NCBI GenBank assembly: GCA_024695725.1
Contig: JAILHQ010000091.1
Coordinates: 1-14,930, forward strand
DNA length: 14,930 nucleotides
Direction of reading: 5' to 3'
Source of the DNA: Cyanobacteria bacterium RUI128
GTDB lineage: Bacteria > Cyanobacteriota > Vampirovibrionia > Gastranaerophilales > Gastranaerophilaceae
Positions 1 to 8,541 of this stretch are shown in pieces. Position 1 is the stretch's first letter, and each line of letters begins with the position of its first letter. Under the pieces are notes generated by a model that was given only the letters and a program-made list of their open reading frames with translations, searched no databases and was not told the origin of the DNA. A program made the translations under genes and the position numbers.

Positions 1-3000
1 CCCAGTGAGAATTTGCCAGAACCTGCAACAGATACGCTTACCCCGAGATTATCGTTTCTTTGGTTTGCATTAACACTTACCTTGTTAGCCGTTACGTTTG
101 AACCGATAATGCTTGATGTTATCTTGTCCTTCAACTTATTAACATAAACAGAGCCGTTTATTCCGACTTTATCACCGCCGGAACCACCGATAAGAACTGT
201 GTGAGCAATTTTCTCGGTATTTGCATTAACACTCAAATCACCTGTCAGAGTATGAGTACCATCTGTCATAGTTGCTTTTGTATCAGATTCTCCGACAACA
301 ACCAGAACACTACCGCCAACACCGATATTACTTGGGTTAAATTCACCCACAATTGTGTTCATTATAGTATAATCATTCGCATATATCGTAAGAGATTTAC
401 TTTTATTAATTACATTCTCAACGTTTGCAGTAACTTTATCGTCTAATACTCTTACTATTATCGCACCTGATGCACCTGCGCTATCACCATGAGCCAATGA
501 ATATGCCATATTCCAGTTTTGGAAGGATGAGCCCTGAGCAAAGTTTTCACCGTAATCAGACGAATTTGTGCTCATATCTGATACATCCCAAGTGCCGTCT
601 TCTTTTTTAGTACCGCCAAAGGAATTCTCCGCCGTTGCCTGAACGGTAATATCGCCTGCATTTACTTCAGTACCCCACTTGAGTTCTGATTTTACTGTCT
701 TATCAAGCCAATCATAATAAACAATACTTCCTATGCCGAGTGTTCCGCCCGCATAAGCAAGAACACCGCCACGTTCATATATCATCGTGTCATCTAAGGC
801 TTTTACAATTAACTTGCTTGTTGTTGTGAGATTACCATGTGCAAGTGCATTTGTATGGCTCTTCAGAATATTAACTACAATATCAGCCCCGACTGCATTA
901 CCCTGACCACTTGCTACACCTATTGATACAGGAATTATATTGATATATTCTTTTGAAGTCGCACTTATTTTTATATCTCTATTGACATCATCATTTGTAT
1001 TATTTTCGTTCTTGGTTATAATTGATGAGCCCATTTCAAGTTCAGCTTGTGTCGTATTATCATAGTATGAACCGATAAGGTTTGCACCGAAAGCCATACC
1101 GTCTTTTGTCTTTTCTCCGACAACCGTTATACCCTGATTTGAGTTGTCATAATCGGCAAGAATACTTACCTGACCGTTTGAATTTATTGTTGAATTATTG
1201 AAAACTTTTGCCTCTGTTGTAGAGTTCATTATACTAACAACACCATTAACTCTGAACGATTTACTTCCGTTTGTTTGCATTCCGAGGTTAGCGGCAAGAA
1301 ATTTCATATCCTCTGTTGATTTGCTTTCTGCTTTGAATGATTTTGATTTTTCTATTGTAGAACTTTCTGTATTAGCAGAAATATTGTTCTTTTCGCCATA
1401 TATAACAGCCCCTATTCCCAAGCCGCCGCCCGATTGAGCATTTGAAAATTCCATTGAACCTGCTAATGACATATTTTTAGCATTGTAGTCCGAATTAACA
1501 TTCACATCACCGGAAGAAGTAATTGTTGAACCTTTTACCAGCGAAGAAACGGTATTTGCATACCATTCAGTAATTAAAGCACCGTCAAATGTATAACCTG
1601 ATGTCGGACCGTTCATAATTGCCCCGGCAATACCGACAGAATATGCCTTTATCGGCAGACTTGCTTCAACAGTAACATTACCTGCATTTGAAAGTGTTGA
1701 ATCAATTATTTGAGCCTTAACCGTATCTTTTACTATATCCCAACCGACAGCAATACCGGCAGCAGCACCTTTATTTTGTTCTGATCCGCCTGTATATGCG
1801 GCACCACCTGCTACACTTACAATAGTACCGTCGTTTTTGGATTTTACGTTTGTTGTAATAGCGCCTGTAACACCTTCTTTATTTTTAACTGTTGCTTTTT
1901 GAACTATGGCTTCTGTCGTATCTTTTAAAACATTCATATTGAAGGATCCGCCCAACGAGAATTTCTTTCCGTCATCTTCTTCCCCTTCGTTTTTAGAGAT
2001 TCCGACCCCGACAGCAATACCAACAGACAGAAGGCTGTCATCTGCAGTCACGTTTAACTGTTTGTCGGAATTGTCCGTATAAGTTATTGAAACATCATGC
2101 TCTGCATCACCAATTAGAGATCTTACAGTTGTACTCTTATTATAAATGTTAACTGCGGCACCTGCCCCAACATTACCTGCTCTTGCAATTCCGCCGCCGA
2201 CATCAACATATAAATCATCGCCTTTTGATTTTACATTGAGTTGTTTACCAACAGTGACAGTTGAATTTGTTAAAACAGATTCGATCGTTGTAGTATTCCA
2301 ATAGAGATCAACAACGCCTGCAGCAGCAAGCGAGAAATTATTTCCTGCTTCACCCGGTCCTGCCTGATTATCAGCCATATTACCGTTGTTGTTCCCCGGA
2401 TTATTACCGTTATTATCTCCCTGATTAGGATTTATATTTCCGTCATTATCAACATTATCATTTTGATTATCAATATCACCTGCGTGTTCGTGCGCATTTC
2501 CTGCCCCCTGCTGATTTGGGTTATCCTCATCAAAGAGATTATTTAAACCTAAAACATCATCGTCATCAGGTTGAGCATTATCTAACATATCCATCCAGTT
2601 GCCTGCATTCTGCATTGGCTGATTATCCTCGCCCTGAGCTTGTTCATCACCTACAGAAACCCCGCCTGCAAAAGAACCTGCAAAAGCAACATTTATGGTC
2701 TGATTTTTAGACTCACTGTTTACTGTAATATTTTCTTTTGCCGTAACGGTTGAACCGTCAATTTTTGCTCTTATTGTTCTATCGGAATGCGAAACATTAA
2801 CATCTGCCCCGATAGCAGTTCCTGTTGAGCCCTGAGGGACAGGCGCACCCGCCTCGGTTTCTTCAGACTGTTGAGCCAAAGCACCCGTTGCAATAATATT
2901 TAAGATTTTATCCTTTGCATCACGTTCATCTTTTGTTTTTAATTCGCTTGTTTCATTATCCTGTTCAACCTTGCTTGATGTAGGGCTTATTCTTGCATTC

Positions 3001-6000
3001 CCTGCGTCAACCGTTATATTATTTGCATTTTTTATTGTTGAATTAAGTATTTCTGCCGATGTTGTTCCGTGAAGATTCTGAACATGAACAGAACCATCTA
3101 ATACAAATGTTTCTGATGTTCCGCCTGTTGCAAGAGCAGATAAGTATGATGCCTCTGATGCTGAACGAACTTTCAAATCTCCAGCCTGAACATCAACGGT
3201 TGAGCCTTCAATTTTAGCCGTTGCGTTATTTGTATAACTGTCAACGAGAACTGAACCGCCGACACCTGCAGTTGCACCGTTAACGTTCGGTTCATATTTC
3301 CAGTCCTGCTGTCCGGGGATAAGATAATTAATCTTAGTAACAAGATAATCAACTATACCGACAGCGTTATAACCCATAACAGAAGTAACCGCATTCAAAA
3401 CAGCATCACCATTTTTAACGGTAACATTCGAACCGCCCGTTATAGATGCAGTTGTATTATTTTCAACACTATTTACAACAACGGATGCCGAAAGGGCTGC
3501 AGTATTACCGTTACCTGAGCCTTGAGCAAAGTTATTGAAGAATCCGCCAAGTTTTAATTTTGGTTTTAATGCACCATAAGTATCAGAAATATTTTGATCT
3601 GCAAAACCTTCCCACGACACTGCAGGTTTATCCTTAGATGCCGAGTTCCACGGATATATACCTGAGAAATCCCAGTTTCCTGAAGGATCACCCTCCATTG
3701 ATACCCCGAAAGATATATCCTGTACTCCATATATTGCTATAGGAAGTTTTAACCCGAATTTTATACTGCCCGCATTCATAGGGAGTTGAGTTATTGCATC
3801 CATATTCAATTCATCAACATTAACGACGGAATTTTTATCAATATTAGAGGTAGTATTATTCGTTTCATCATTTATTATAAGCGCAATTCCCGCACCGTAA
3901 TATGCTTCCCCTACCGCATCCGTCATAGCCTCATTTGATAACAAGTCAACGGTAAAAGATTTTACATCAAGTTTTTTAGCGGTAATGGTTGAATTTTCAA
4001 TCTTTGCTGTTGCACTGTTATTTGTAACATTCCACAAGAAAACACCGCTTGCCTGAACTTTTGCATCGTCAGCCTGATCCATGTTTACATCCATGTTTCC
4101 TCTTTTAAACAAGTCCTTGAGGGTATGTTTCATATATTTATTTTTAAATTTTTTAAGACTATCCTTAACAGGCTGATCAAAGGTTGTAGGTGCAGTGTGT
4201 TTATAATTATCATCACTGGCTGATGCTTCAATTGAGTTACTGACAACATTAAGACTTTGTGCAATTACTCTGACTCCGCCACCGTCTGCCTCATCTGAAG
4301 TAACAGTAACTTTTGAATCTTTAATAAGTGCCTGAACCTCATTTTTTGAGCGATTAAACAGGATAGAAAAAGCAGCACCCGAACCGTATGAACTCGCCGA
4401 TGCCAAATCGTTTTTACCTACTGTTGCAGTTTGGCTCAATTCTACTTCACTTTCGCTCATATTGATAGCAACAACATCTAAAGAGGAAGCCTCTATTTCA
4501 GATTCTCCCGAAATTATTGCATGAGTATCCGTAACATTGGAGTAATTTACTAATGCCAATACAAGCGCATTTGTAGCATCCATCTCAATAAGACTTGAAT
4601 TGGAAATACTTAAACTACCATCATGCGAGGATATGGCATTAAGACTGACATCACCATCAGCGCTGATTGTGGAACCGATAACATCAATCCCCGAAACAGT
4701 TTTAATGCCCAAACCATAAAGAATTGCAGGAATAGCCTGACCTAATACTTTTGAATTTATCTCAAACTCAACATCAGCATTTGTTCCTATTTCTACATTG
4801 TTTTTGGCATTAATGGTCGTGTCTTCAACTTTAACCGTCGCATTTGCTCTGCCACCGTCAAACCCGCTGAATACTTCACTGCTGAAATATTCACCTAATT
4901 CTGCATCATCGTTAATTATCAAATTTAAGATGGTAGGAGTTAAAAGATTAACATTTGTTTTCGTTTTAGAAACAGAATTGGCTTCTATTTTAACATCTTT
5001 TGCACCAAATTCAGAATCTTTTATCTCTACCTTTGAGGTTGCCTCATCAGCAACACCCCAAGCAAGAGAGTTAATCTGATCCTCCGTAAAGGATGAAGTA
5101 TCCGTAGGTAAATCGACAATCGTCTGAGTTTTTGTATTTGCCATGATTTTTACCTCAGACCCGCCGATTTGAGCATTCTCTATATTAACAGTTGCATCCT
5201 TAACTATTTCCGGATTTTCGGTATCCTCATACCCTGCAACGATTTTAACTTTACCGTTTTCAAGAGCAAAGTTTGTTGTTTTTTTTATGTTATTTTGTAC
5301 AAGGTTGTCAAACAGAGTCTTTGCAGCAGCCTCAGTATTAACAACCGTTTTTTCATTTACCCCTATACCCGCAATAATACCTGCTTTATCAGAAGAGGTA
5401 CCTTTTATGTTTATTGTATCTCCGTAGAGCTCTACATCTCCTCTTGATAAGATTTTACCGTTAATATCAATCGTTCCGTGAGAGTCCTTCAACAGTTCTT
5501 TATATTTATCTGCTCCGACAATATAATCAGATATATCTCCATCACCGAATACAGTATTCTTGTAACTGTCAAACTTACTTTGTGACGGGGTTAATACAGA
5601 TAATGCACCCACATTCAAAACCCCTGATGAGCCCACAACAAAACCTTTTGGAGAAACAAAAATGACATGCCCGTTATAAAAACTACCATCTTTCATTGTG
5701 TTAAGAATACCGTTAATAGTTATTTTATTACTTACAAGGTTAACAAAATTTGAGTATGACTGATTTCCTTTTTTAAACAAAAGGTTGGCTATATCACCTT
5801 TGTCCAGTGAAAAATCTGTATAGTGTCTAAACCCGGTGTGACCGTGTACTTTTGCAGCTTCAATGTTATAAACATTGTTATTTGCACCTAACGAATTAAT
5901 GTTTGTTATAACAGTTGCCATGACAGGCAGGGGAGCCGAATACATGAGGAATATTGCAAAAGACAATAAGCCCGCAAGAATCCTCCTTGGGTTCAAATTA

Positions 6001-6011
6001 AAAATAGCCAT
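1..6011 (-). CDS. Giant two-partner-secretion exoprotein (TpsA), leukotoxin LktA / filamentous haemagglutinin type, 3' end beyond window
   Basis: Seen: the reading frame starting at the ATG complementary to 6009-6011 gives 2003 codons up to the window edge, and no stop was met in the stretches I translated. Residues 1-32 form a signal peptide (Arg-Arg, a hydrophobic core, Ala-type cleavage after VMA). A TPS secretion domain follows at about 33-150, with the hallmark HVIFVSPKGFVVGSSGVLNV at about 116-135. The rest alternates short beta-strand units of the type 'NNATAKIEGSTV...GDVxVxA' with Gly/Ala-rich strands, as expected for a right-handed beta-helix. Similar AKI(E/D)(N/G)ST units recur near residues 670, 930 and 1082. 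Non-helix insertions occur near 765-850 (Trp-rich), 1117-1224 (Asn/Asp-rich) and 1790-1830. Known: such proteins pass the outer membrane through a TpsB partner and act as adhesins or toxins. The best family match is the Fusobacterium LktA type. The divergent neighbour at 6206-8518 is the evident transporter. The C-terminal function, including any contact-dependent toxin, cannot be judged. SD GAAAGG lies 7 nt before the ATG. Confidence 0.92.
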   Translation of the reverse strand, partial: MAIFNLNPRRILAGLLSFAIFLMYSAPLPVMATVITNINSLGANNNVYNIEAAKVHGHTGFRHYTDFSLDKGDIANLLFKKGNQSYSNFVNLVSNKITINGILNTMKDGSFYNGHVIFVSPKGFVVGSSGVLNVGALSVLTPSQSKFDSYKNTVFGDGDISDYIVGADKYKELLKDSHGTIDINGKILSRGDVELYGDTINIKGTSSDKAGIIAGIGVNEKTVVNTEAAAKTLFDNLVQNNIKKTTNFALENGKVKIVAGYEDTENPEIVKDATVNIENAQIGGSEVKIMANTKTQTIVDLPTDTSSFTEDQINSLAWGVADEATSKVEIKDSEFGAKDVKIEANSVSKTKTNVNLLTPTILNLIINDDAELGEYFSSEVFSGFDGGRANATVKVEDTTINAKNNVEIGTNADVEFEINSKVLGQAIPAILYGLGIKTVSGIDVIGSTISADGDVSLNAISSHDGSLSISNSSLIEMDATNALVLALVNYSNVTDTHAIISGESEIEASSLDVVAINMSESEVELSQTATVGKNDLASASSYGSGAAFSILFNRSKNEVQALIKDSKVTVTSDEADGGGVRVIAQSLNVVSNSIEASASDDNYKHTAPTTFDQPVKDSLKKFKNKYMKHTLKDLFKRGNMDVNMDQADDAKVQASGVFLWNVTNNSATAKIENSTITAKKLDVKSFTVDLLSNEAMTDAVGEAYYGAGIALIINDETNNTTSNIDKNSVVNVDELNMDAITQLPMNAGSIKFGLKLPIAIYGVQDISFGVSMEGDPSGNWDFSGIYPWNSASKDKPAVSWEGFADQNISDTYGALKPKLKLGGFFNNFAQGSGNGNTAALSASVVVNSVENNTTASITGGSNVTVKNGDAVLNAVTSVMGYNAVGIVDYLVTKINYLIPGQQDWKYEPNVNGATAGVGGSVLVDSYTNNATAKIEGSTVDVQAGDLKVRSASEASYLSALATGGTSETFVLDGSVHVQNLHGTTSAEILNSTIKNANNITVDAGNARISPTSSKVEQDNETSELKTKDERDAKDKILNIIATGALAQQSEETEAGAPVPQGSTGTAIGADVNVSHSDRTIRAKIDGSTVTAKENITVNSESKNQTINVAFAGSFAGGVSVGDEQAQGEDNQPMQNAGNWMDMLDNAQPDDDDVLGLNNLFDEDNPNQQGAGNAHEHAGDIDNQNDNVDNDGNINPNQGDNNGNNPGNNNGNMADNQAGPGEAGNNFSLAAAGVVDLYWNTTTIESVLTNSTVTVGKQLNVKSKGDDLYVDVGGGIARAGNVGAGAAVNIYNKSTTVRSLIGDAEHDVSITYTDNSDKQLNVTADDSLLSVGIAVGVGISKNEGEEDDGKKFSLGGSFNMNVLKDTTEAIVQKATVKNKEGVTGAITTNVKSKNDGTIVSVAGGAAYTGGSEQNKGAAAGIAVGWDIVKDTVKAQIIDSTLSNAGNVTVEASLPIKAYSVGIAGAIMNGPTSGYTFDGALITEWYANTVSSLVKGSTITSSGDVNVNSDYNAKNMSLAGSMEFSNAQSGGGLGIGAVIYGEKNNISANTESSTIEKSKSFKAESKSTEDMKFLAANLGMQTNGSKSFRVNGVVSIMNSTTEAKVFNNSTINSNGQVSILADYDNSNQGITVVGEKTKDGMAFGANLIGSYYDNTTQAELEMGSSIITKNENNTNDDVNRDIKISATSKEYINIIPVSIGVASGQGNAVGADIVVNILKSHTNALAHGNLTTTSKLIVKALDDTMIYERGGVLAYAGGTLGIGSIVYYDWLDKTVKSELKWGTEVNAGDITVQATAENSFGGTKKEDGTWDVSDMSTNSSDYGENFAQGSSFQNWNMAYSLAHGDSAGASGAIIVRVLDDKVTANVENVINKSKSLTIYANDYTIMNTIVGEFNPSNIGVGGSVLVVVGESDTKATMTDGTHTLTGDLSVNANTEKIAHTVLIGGSGGDKVGINGSVYVNKLKDKITSSIIGSNVTANKVSVNANQRNDNLGVSVSVAGSGKFSL
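2340..2662 (-). other. Asn/Asp/Gly-rich acidic low-complexity insertion within the exoprotein
   Basis: Residues about 1117-1224 of the exoprotein leave the beta-helix pattern. They begin VSVGDEQAQGEDNQPMQNAG, pass through a run of Asp (PDDDDVLG) and a His-containing stretch (NAHEHAGD), and continue as Asn/Asp/Gly repeats such as DNQNDNVDNDGNINPNQGDN. The segment has almost no hydrophobic or basic residues, and helix-like sequence resumes at FSLAAAGVVDLYWNTTTIES. Acidic D/N/G repeats can bind calcium in secreted proteins, but no strict RTX nonapeptide or EF-hand motif is visible. A flexible exposed loop is the alternative. Confidence 0.8.
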
Positions 6012-6024
6012 TTATTAACCTTTC

Positions 6025-6040
6025 TCATAAAATTTTATGA
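6025..6040. promoter_or_regulatory. Perfect 16-bp palindrome upstream of the exoprotein SD
   Basis: TCATAAAATTTTATGA is a perfect 8+8 palindrome. It directly abuts the GAAAGG Shine-Dalgarno of the minus-strand exoprotein gene. A 13/16-identical box sits in the matching position before the divergent transporter gene. It could be a repressor operator or an RNA element near the ribosome site. AT-rich DNA produces chance palindromes, so function is inferred from the paired placement. Confidence 0.4.
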
Positions 6041-6178
6041 CAATTATGTGATAGTTTTCGTGCATACTTGTACTGTTTAATTATAATGTAATATAAGGCT
6101 TTTGAATACCTTATGTTAATATATATTGCAAAGTACTTCTATCGAATTAGTTTGGTATACTTTTTTTTATAATTTTTA

Positions 6179-6194
6179 TGATAAAATTTTGTCA
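6179..6194. promoter_or_regulatory. Imperfect palindromic box upstream of the transporter SD
   Basis: TGATAAAATTTTGTCA shares the core ATAAAATTTT with the perfect palindrome at 6025-6040 and matches it at 13 of 16 positions. Its last base is the first base of the AGG Shine-Dalgarno of the transporter gene. The symmetrical placement before both divergent genes suggests coordinated control. Confidence 0.35.
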
Positions 6195-6205
6195 GGTTGA
6201 AGAGT

Positions 6206-8518
6206 ATGAAGAGAAAATTTCTGTCACTTATCATAGCAAGTGTAATATCGCAAGGCGTTGCATTTTCAGCGCCTCCGCCGGGTTATGTCATCCCTCAGAC
6301 CGGGACTATGAATACCCACGATATGGAAACCCTTAAGAACAAAATGATAGAAGACAAAGCCACTGAGGATTTCAAAAATTATAAGAGGAACAGAAAAGAG
6401 AAAGATTTATTAGACCGGCAAAAACCTAAAAAAGAGAAAAAAAAAGTTATTAAGGCAAAAGCCGAAGAGTATGCAACAAAAGGAGTTTACGCAGAAAACA
6501 TAAGAGTATCGCCGAGCCAAATTTTAACTCAGGATGAGATTCAGGCAATTTTAGAAGAATATATAGGAACCAACGTTACCTTCGACCAGCTTCAGGGAAT
6601 AGTAAAAGATTTAAACAGACTTTATCTCAAAAAAGGTTTTGTTACCGCAAGAGCATATATACCCGAACAAACAATTGAAAATGGTGTTATAAATATTGAA
6701 CTTTTTGAGGGCAAATTCGGGAATGTCAATATTTACGATAACAGATGGACTAAGAAGAAATATATTGAAAAACAACTTGATTTAAAAAAAGGTGAACTCT
6801 TCGACATAAAACTTTTAGAAGAAAGAATTTTGAACTTCAACCGATATAATGACACTATCAAAATCACGGGTGATTTGGAAAAAGGTCAGGAAATGGGTAC
6901 AACAGACATCAATATCCATGCCAATGAAAGGTTACCTTTTCATTTAACTGCACTTATGGACAATGCAGGCCGTTCGACAATCGGTAAATACAGGGCAGGT
7001 CTTGTCTTGCAGGATGACAGTCTTTTCGGGTATCGGGATAAATTAACATTGGGTGCCTATGCAAACAAACACTCTGTTACCCCGTTTGCAGATTACAGTT
7101 TCCCTGTAAATAAGAAAGACGGAAGAATTGGGTTTAATTATTCATCAAGTTTTTCTGAAATCGCACACGGACCATATAAAATGTTCAACATCAAAAGCCG
7201 TTCTCACAATTACTCTTTATACTTTAACCAGCCTATTGTGAGAAAACCGTGGATGGAATTTTCAAGCACAACCTCTATCGGTTACAAACAGGCAACAACG
7301 AGTTTTGACGGATATGATTTATATACCGACAAGATTACGTTTGCACAGACAGGACTAAATTTCAGATATGACAGCAAACGCGGTATCTGGTATCTTAACC
7401 AGTCTGCATATTATGCCTTCCCTATTTTTCAGAAACAGTCTAACTACCTGAAATTAGAGGGCGGACTTTTAAGAATACACGATTTCGGGCATGGTGTTGT
7501 TGGAACGATCAGGGGTAATTATCAGATTATCCCTAAAAACCTTGTTCCGTATATTGATCAGTTCGTAGCAGGGGGTGCCGCGACAGTCAGAGGTTATTCG
7601 GAAGGTTTGCTTATCGGACGTTCCGGGTATATTCTGAGTGGTGAACTTATGTTCCCCGTTCTTCCTCGAACTATAAAGAGCAGAGATAAAACAAAAGAAA
7701 TTCCGTTTCTGGGAAGTTTTGTCAAAATGTTCGGGTTTATTGACCACGCCTATGTTTTCCCGTACAAAGGGGATGGACCTGATGCACCTTGCTATAACTC
7801 TAATGATGTTCTAATCAGTATGGGGTTAGGGTTTAGATTTCAACTGCCGGGAAGTATTTCCTGCAGAATATGCTGGGGTTTCCCTCTTATGAGAAATGCT
7901 TATGAAGAAGTAAGTAAATGCGGAAGATTTCATTTCGAACTGAGTCTGACACCTGATTTTGATGCACTTGTTGCTATGAGAAAACCTAAAGGTGGTGTTG
8001 AACAGGTTCAGACGGATGACTCCACAAAGGTAGCAGAAGTGTTCAGGAGCAAGAAAAAGGTTTCAAATAAGAGAACTGTTATCAAGAGCATAAACCCTAA
8101 CGAAGTTGAGGTTGTTAAGGCACCAAAGAAATGCAAAGTCTTCAAAGATACTACAATCTTTACCGAACTTTGGGACGGGGTAAATGAAGGTATAGTGTCT
8201 GTTCAGCCTGTAACATACGTCAAAGGACAGTGTTATCCGAGAAAATATAAGAAGTTTAAAGACGTAACCGTATTCCCTGAATTATGGGGTTGTCTGGTGC
8301 TGAACTCTGTTCCCGTACAGCCTGTATCTTATGTAAAAGGTCAGTGTGTAAAACACAAACGATACAAAATTTTTAAGGATACAACCGTTTTTACCGAACT
8401 TTGGGAAAATGTAAACGGGAATTGTATGTGTAATGTTCGCCCGATAACCTATACAAAGAATTTGTGTCAACATAAAAAATCTAAAAAATCTCTTCAGAAA
8501 ATTTCTTACAAAATGTAA
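6206..8518 (+). CDS. TpsB outer-membrane transporter (ShlB/FhaC/HecB type, Omp85 superfamily) with repeat-bearing C-terminal extension
   Basis: The ATG at 6206 is preferred over the in-frame TTG at 6197, because AGG (6194-6196) is 9 nt before the ATG and touches the TTG. The product is 770 aa. Residues 1-22 form a signal peptide. Residues 35-90 are a Lys/Glu-rich helical linker. POTRA 1 spans about 95-170 (hydrophobic pattern ending ARAYIPEQTIENGVINIELF) and POTRA 2 about 171-242. A beta-barrel follows to about residue 585. The barrel carries the Omp85 lid-loop motif VRGY at 461-464 within GGAATVRGYSEG, and a GFIDHAYVF segment at 510-518. Known: TpsB proteins of this class bind the TPS domain of their partner in the periplasm and thread it outward. 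Most are about 550-600 aa, so this one is long. The barrel appears to end at FHFELSLTPDF (575-585), and the remaining 185 residues are an extension. The partner is the divergent exoprotein gene. Confidence 0.93.
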   Translation: MKRKFLSLIIASVISQGVAFSAPPPGYVIPQTGTMNTHDMETLKNKMIEDKATEDFKNYKRNRKEKDLLDRQKPKKEKKKVIKAKAEEYATKGVYAENIRVSPSQILTQDEIQAILEEYIGTNVTFDQLQGIVKDLNRLYLKKGFVTARAYIPEQTIENGVINIELFEGKFGNVNIYDNRWTKKKYIEKQLDLKKGELFDIKLLEERILNFNRYNDTIKITGDLEKGQEMGTTDINIHANERLPFHLTALMDNAGRSTIGKYRAGLVLQDDSLFGYRDKLTLGAYANKHSVTPFADYSFPVNKKDGRIGFNYSSSFSEIAHGPYKMFNIKSRSHNYSLYFNQPIVRKPWMEFSSTTSIGYKQATTSFDGYDLYTDKITFAQTGLNFRYDSKRGIWYLNQSAYYAFPIFQKQSNYLKLEGGLLRIHDFGHGVVGTIRGNYQIIPKNLVPYIDQFVAGGAATVRGYSEGLLIGRSGYILSGELMFPVLPRTIKSRDKTKEIPFLGSFVKMFGFIDHAYVFPYKGDGPDAPCYNSNDVLISMGLGFRFQLPGSISCRICWGFPLMRNAYEEVSKCGRFHFELSLTPDFDALVAMRKPKGGVEQVQTDDSTKVAEVFRSKKKVSNKRTVIKSINPNEVEVVKAPKKCKVFKDTTIFTELWDGVNEGIVSVQPVTYVKGQCYPRKYKKFKDVTVFPELWGCLVLNSVPVQPVSYVKGQCVKHKRYKIFKDTTVFTELWENVNGNCMCNVRPITYTKNLCQHKKSKKSLQKISYKM
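8126..8470 (+). repeat. Three tandem imperfect ~38-residue repeats at the transporter C-terminus
   Basis: Repeat units lie at 8126-8236, 8237-8350 and 8351-8470 (37, 38 and 40 residues). Each begins with basic residues, then a core: KVFKDTTIFTELW, KKFKDVTVFPELW or KIFKDTTVFTELW. A variable middle with VQP or VRP follows, then (T/S)Y.K and a cysteine near the end (KGQCY, KGQCV, KNLCQ). DNA divergence between copies indicates old duplications. The tail should lie in the periplasm if it follows the last barrel strand. I do not recognise the domain. Confidence 0.85.
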
Positions 8519-8540
8519 GTGTTAATGTGTTTTTTTTGTT
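8505..8540 (+). terminator. Possible weak terminator of the transporter gene
   Basis: A small hairpin, CTTACA / AAA / TGTAAG (8505-8519), spans the stop codon. A run of T's starts about 11 bases later (8531-8537). The short stem and delayed T-run make this a weak call. Confidence 0.25.
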
Positions 8541-8541
8541 A

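Larger units (their letters stand above)
6012..6205. promoter_or_regulatory. Divergent control region between the exoprotein and its transporter
   Basis: This 194-base AT-rich gap must hold both promoters. For the minus-strand gene, a TATAAT lies at 6085-6080 with a TTCAAA at 6106-6101 (spacing 15, a little short). For the plus-strand gene, a TATAAT lies at 6168-6173 but I see no good -35. An inverted repeat ATAAGG/CCTTAT (6093-6098 and 6109-6114) lies in the minus-strand promoter region. Two related palindromic boxes are listed separately. The promoters are inferred from consensus only. Confidence 0.4.

Noticed and set aside
201..446. Plus-strand open frame antisense to the exoprotein, and similar frames at 1198, 2516, 4798 and 5169
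   Set aside because: They lie wholly inside the convincing minus-strand gene and show no recognisable domain. The repetitive base composition of the giant gene explains the absence of stops.
6197..6205. TTG as start of the transporter
   Set aside because: The AGG Shine-Dalgarno touches it, whereas it is 9 nt from the ATG at 6206, which also gives a cleaner signal peptide.
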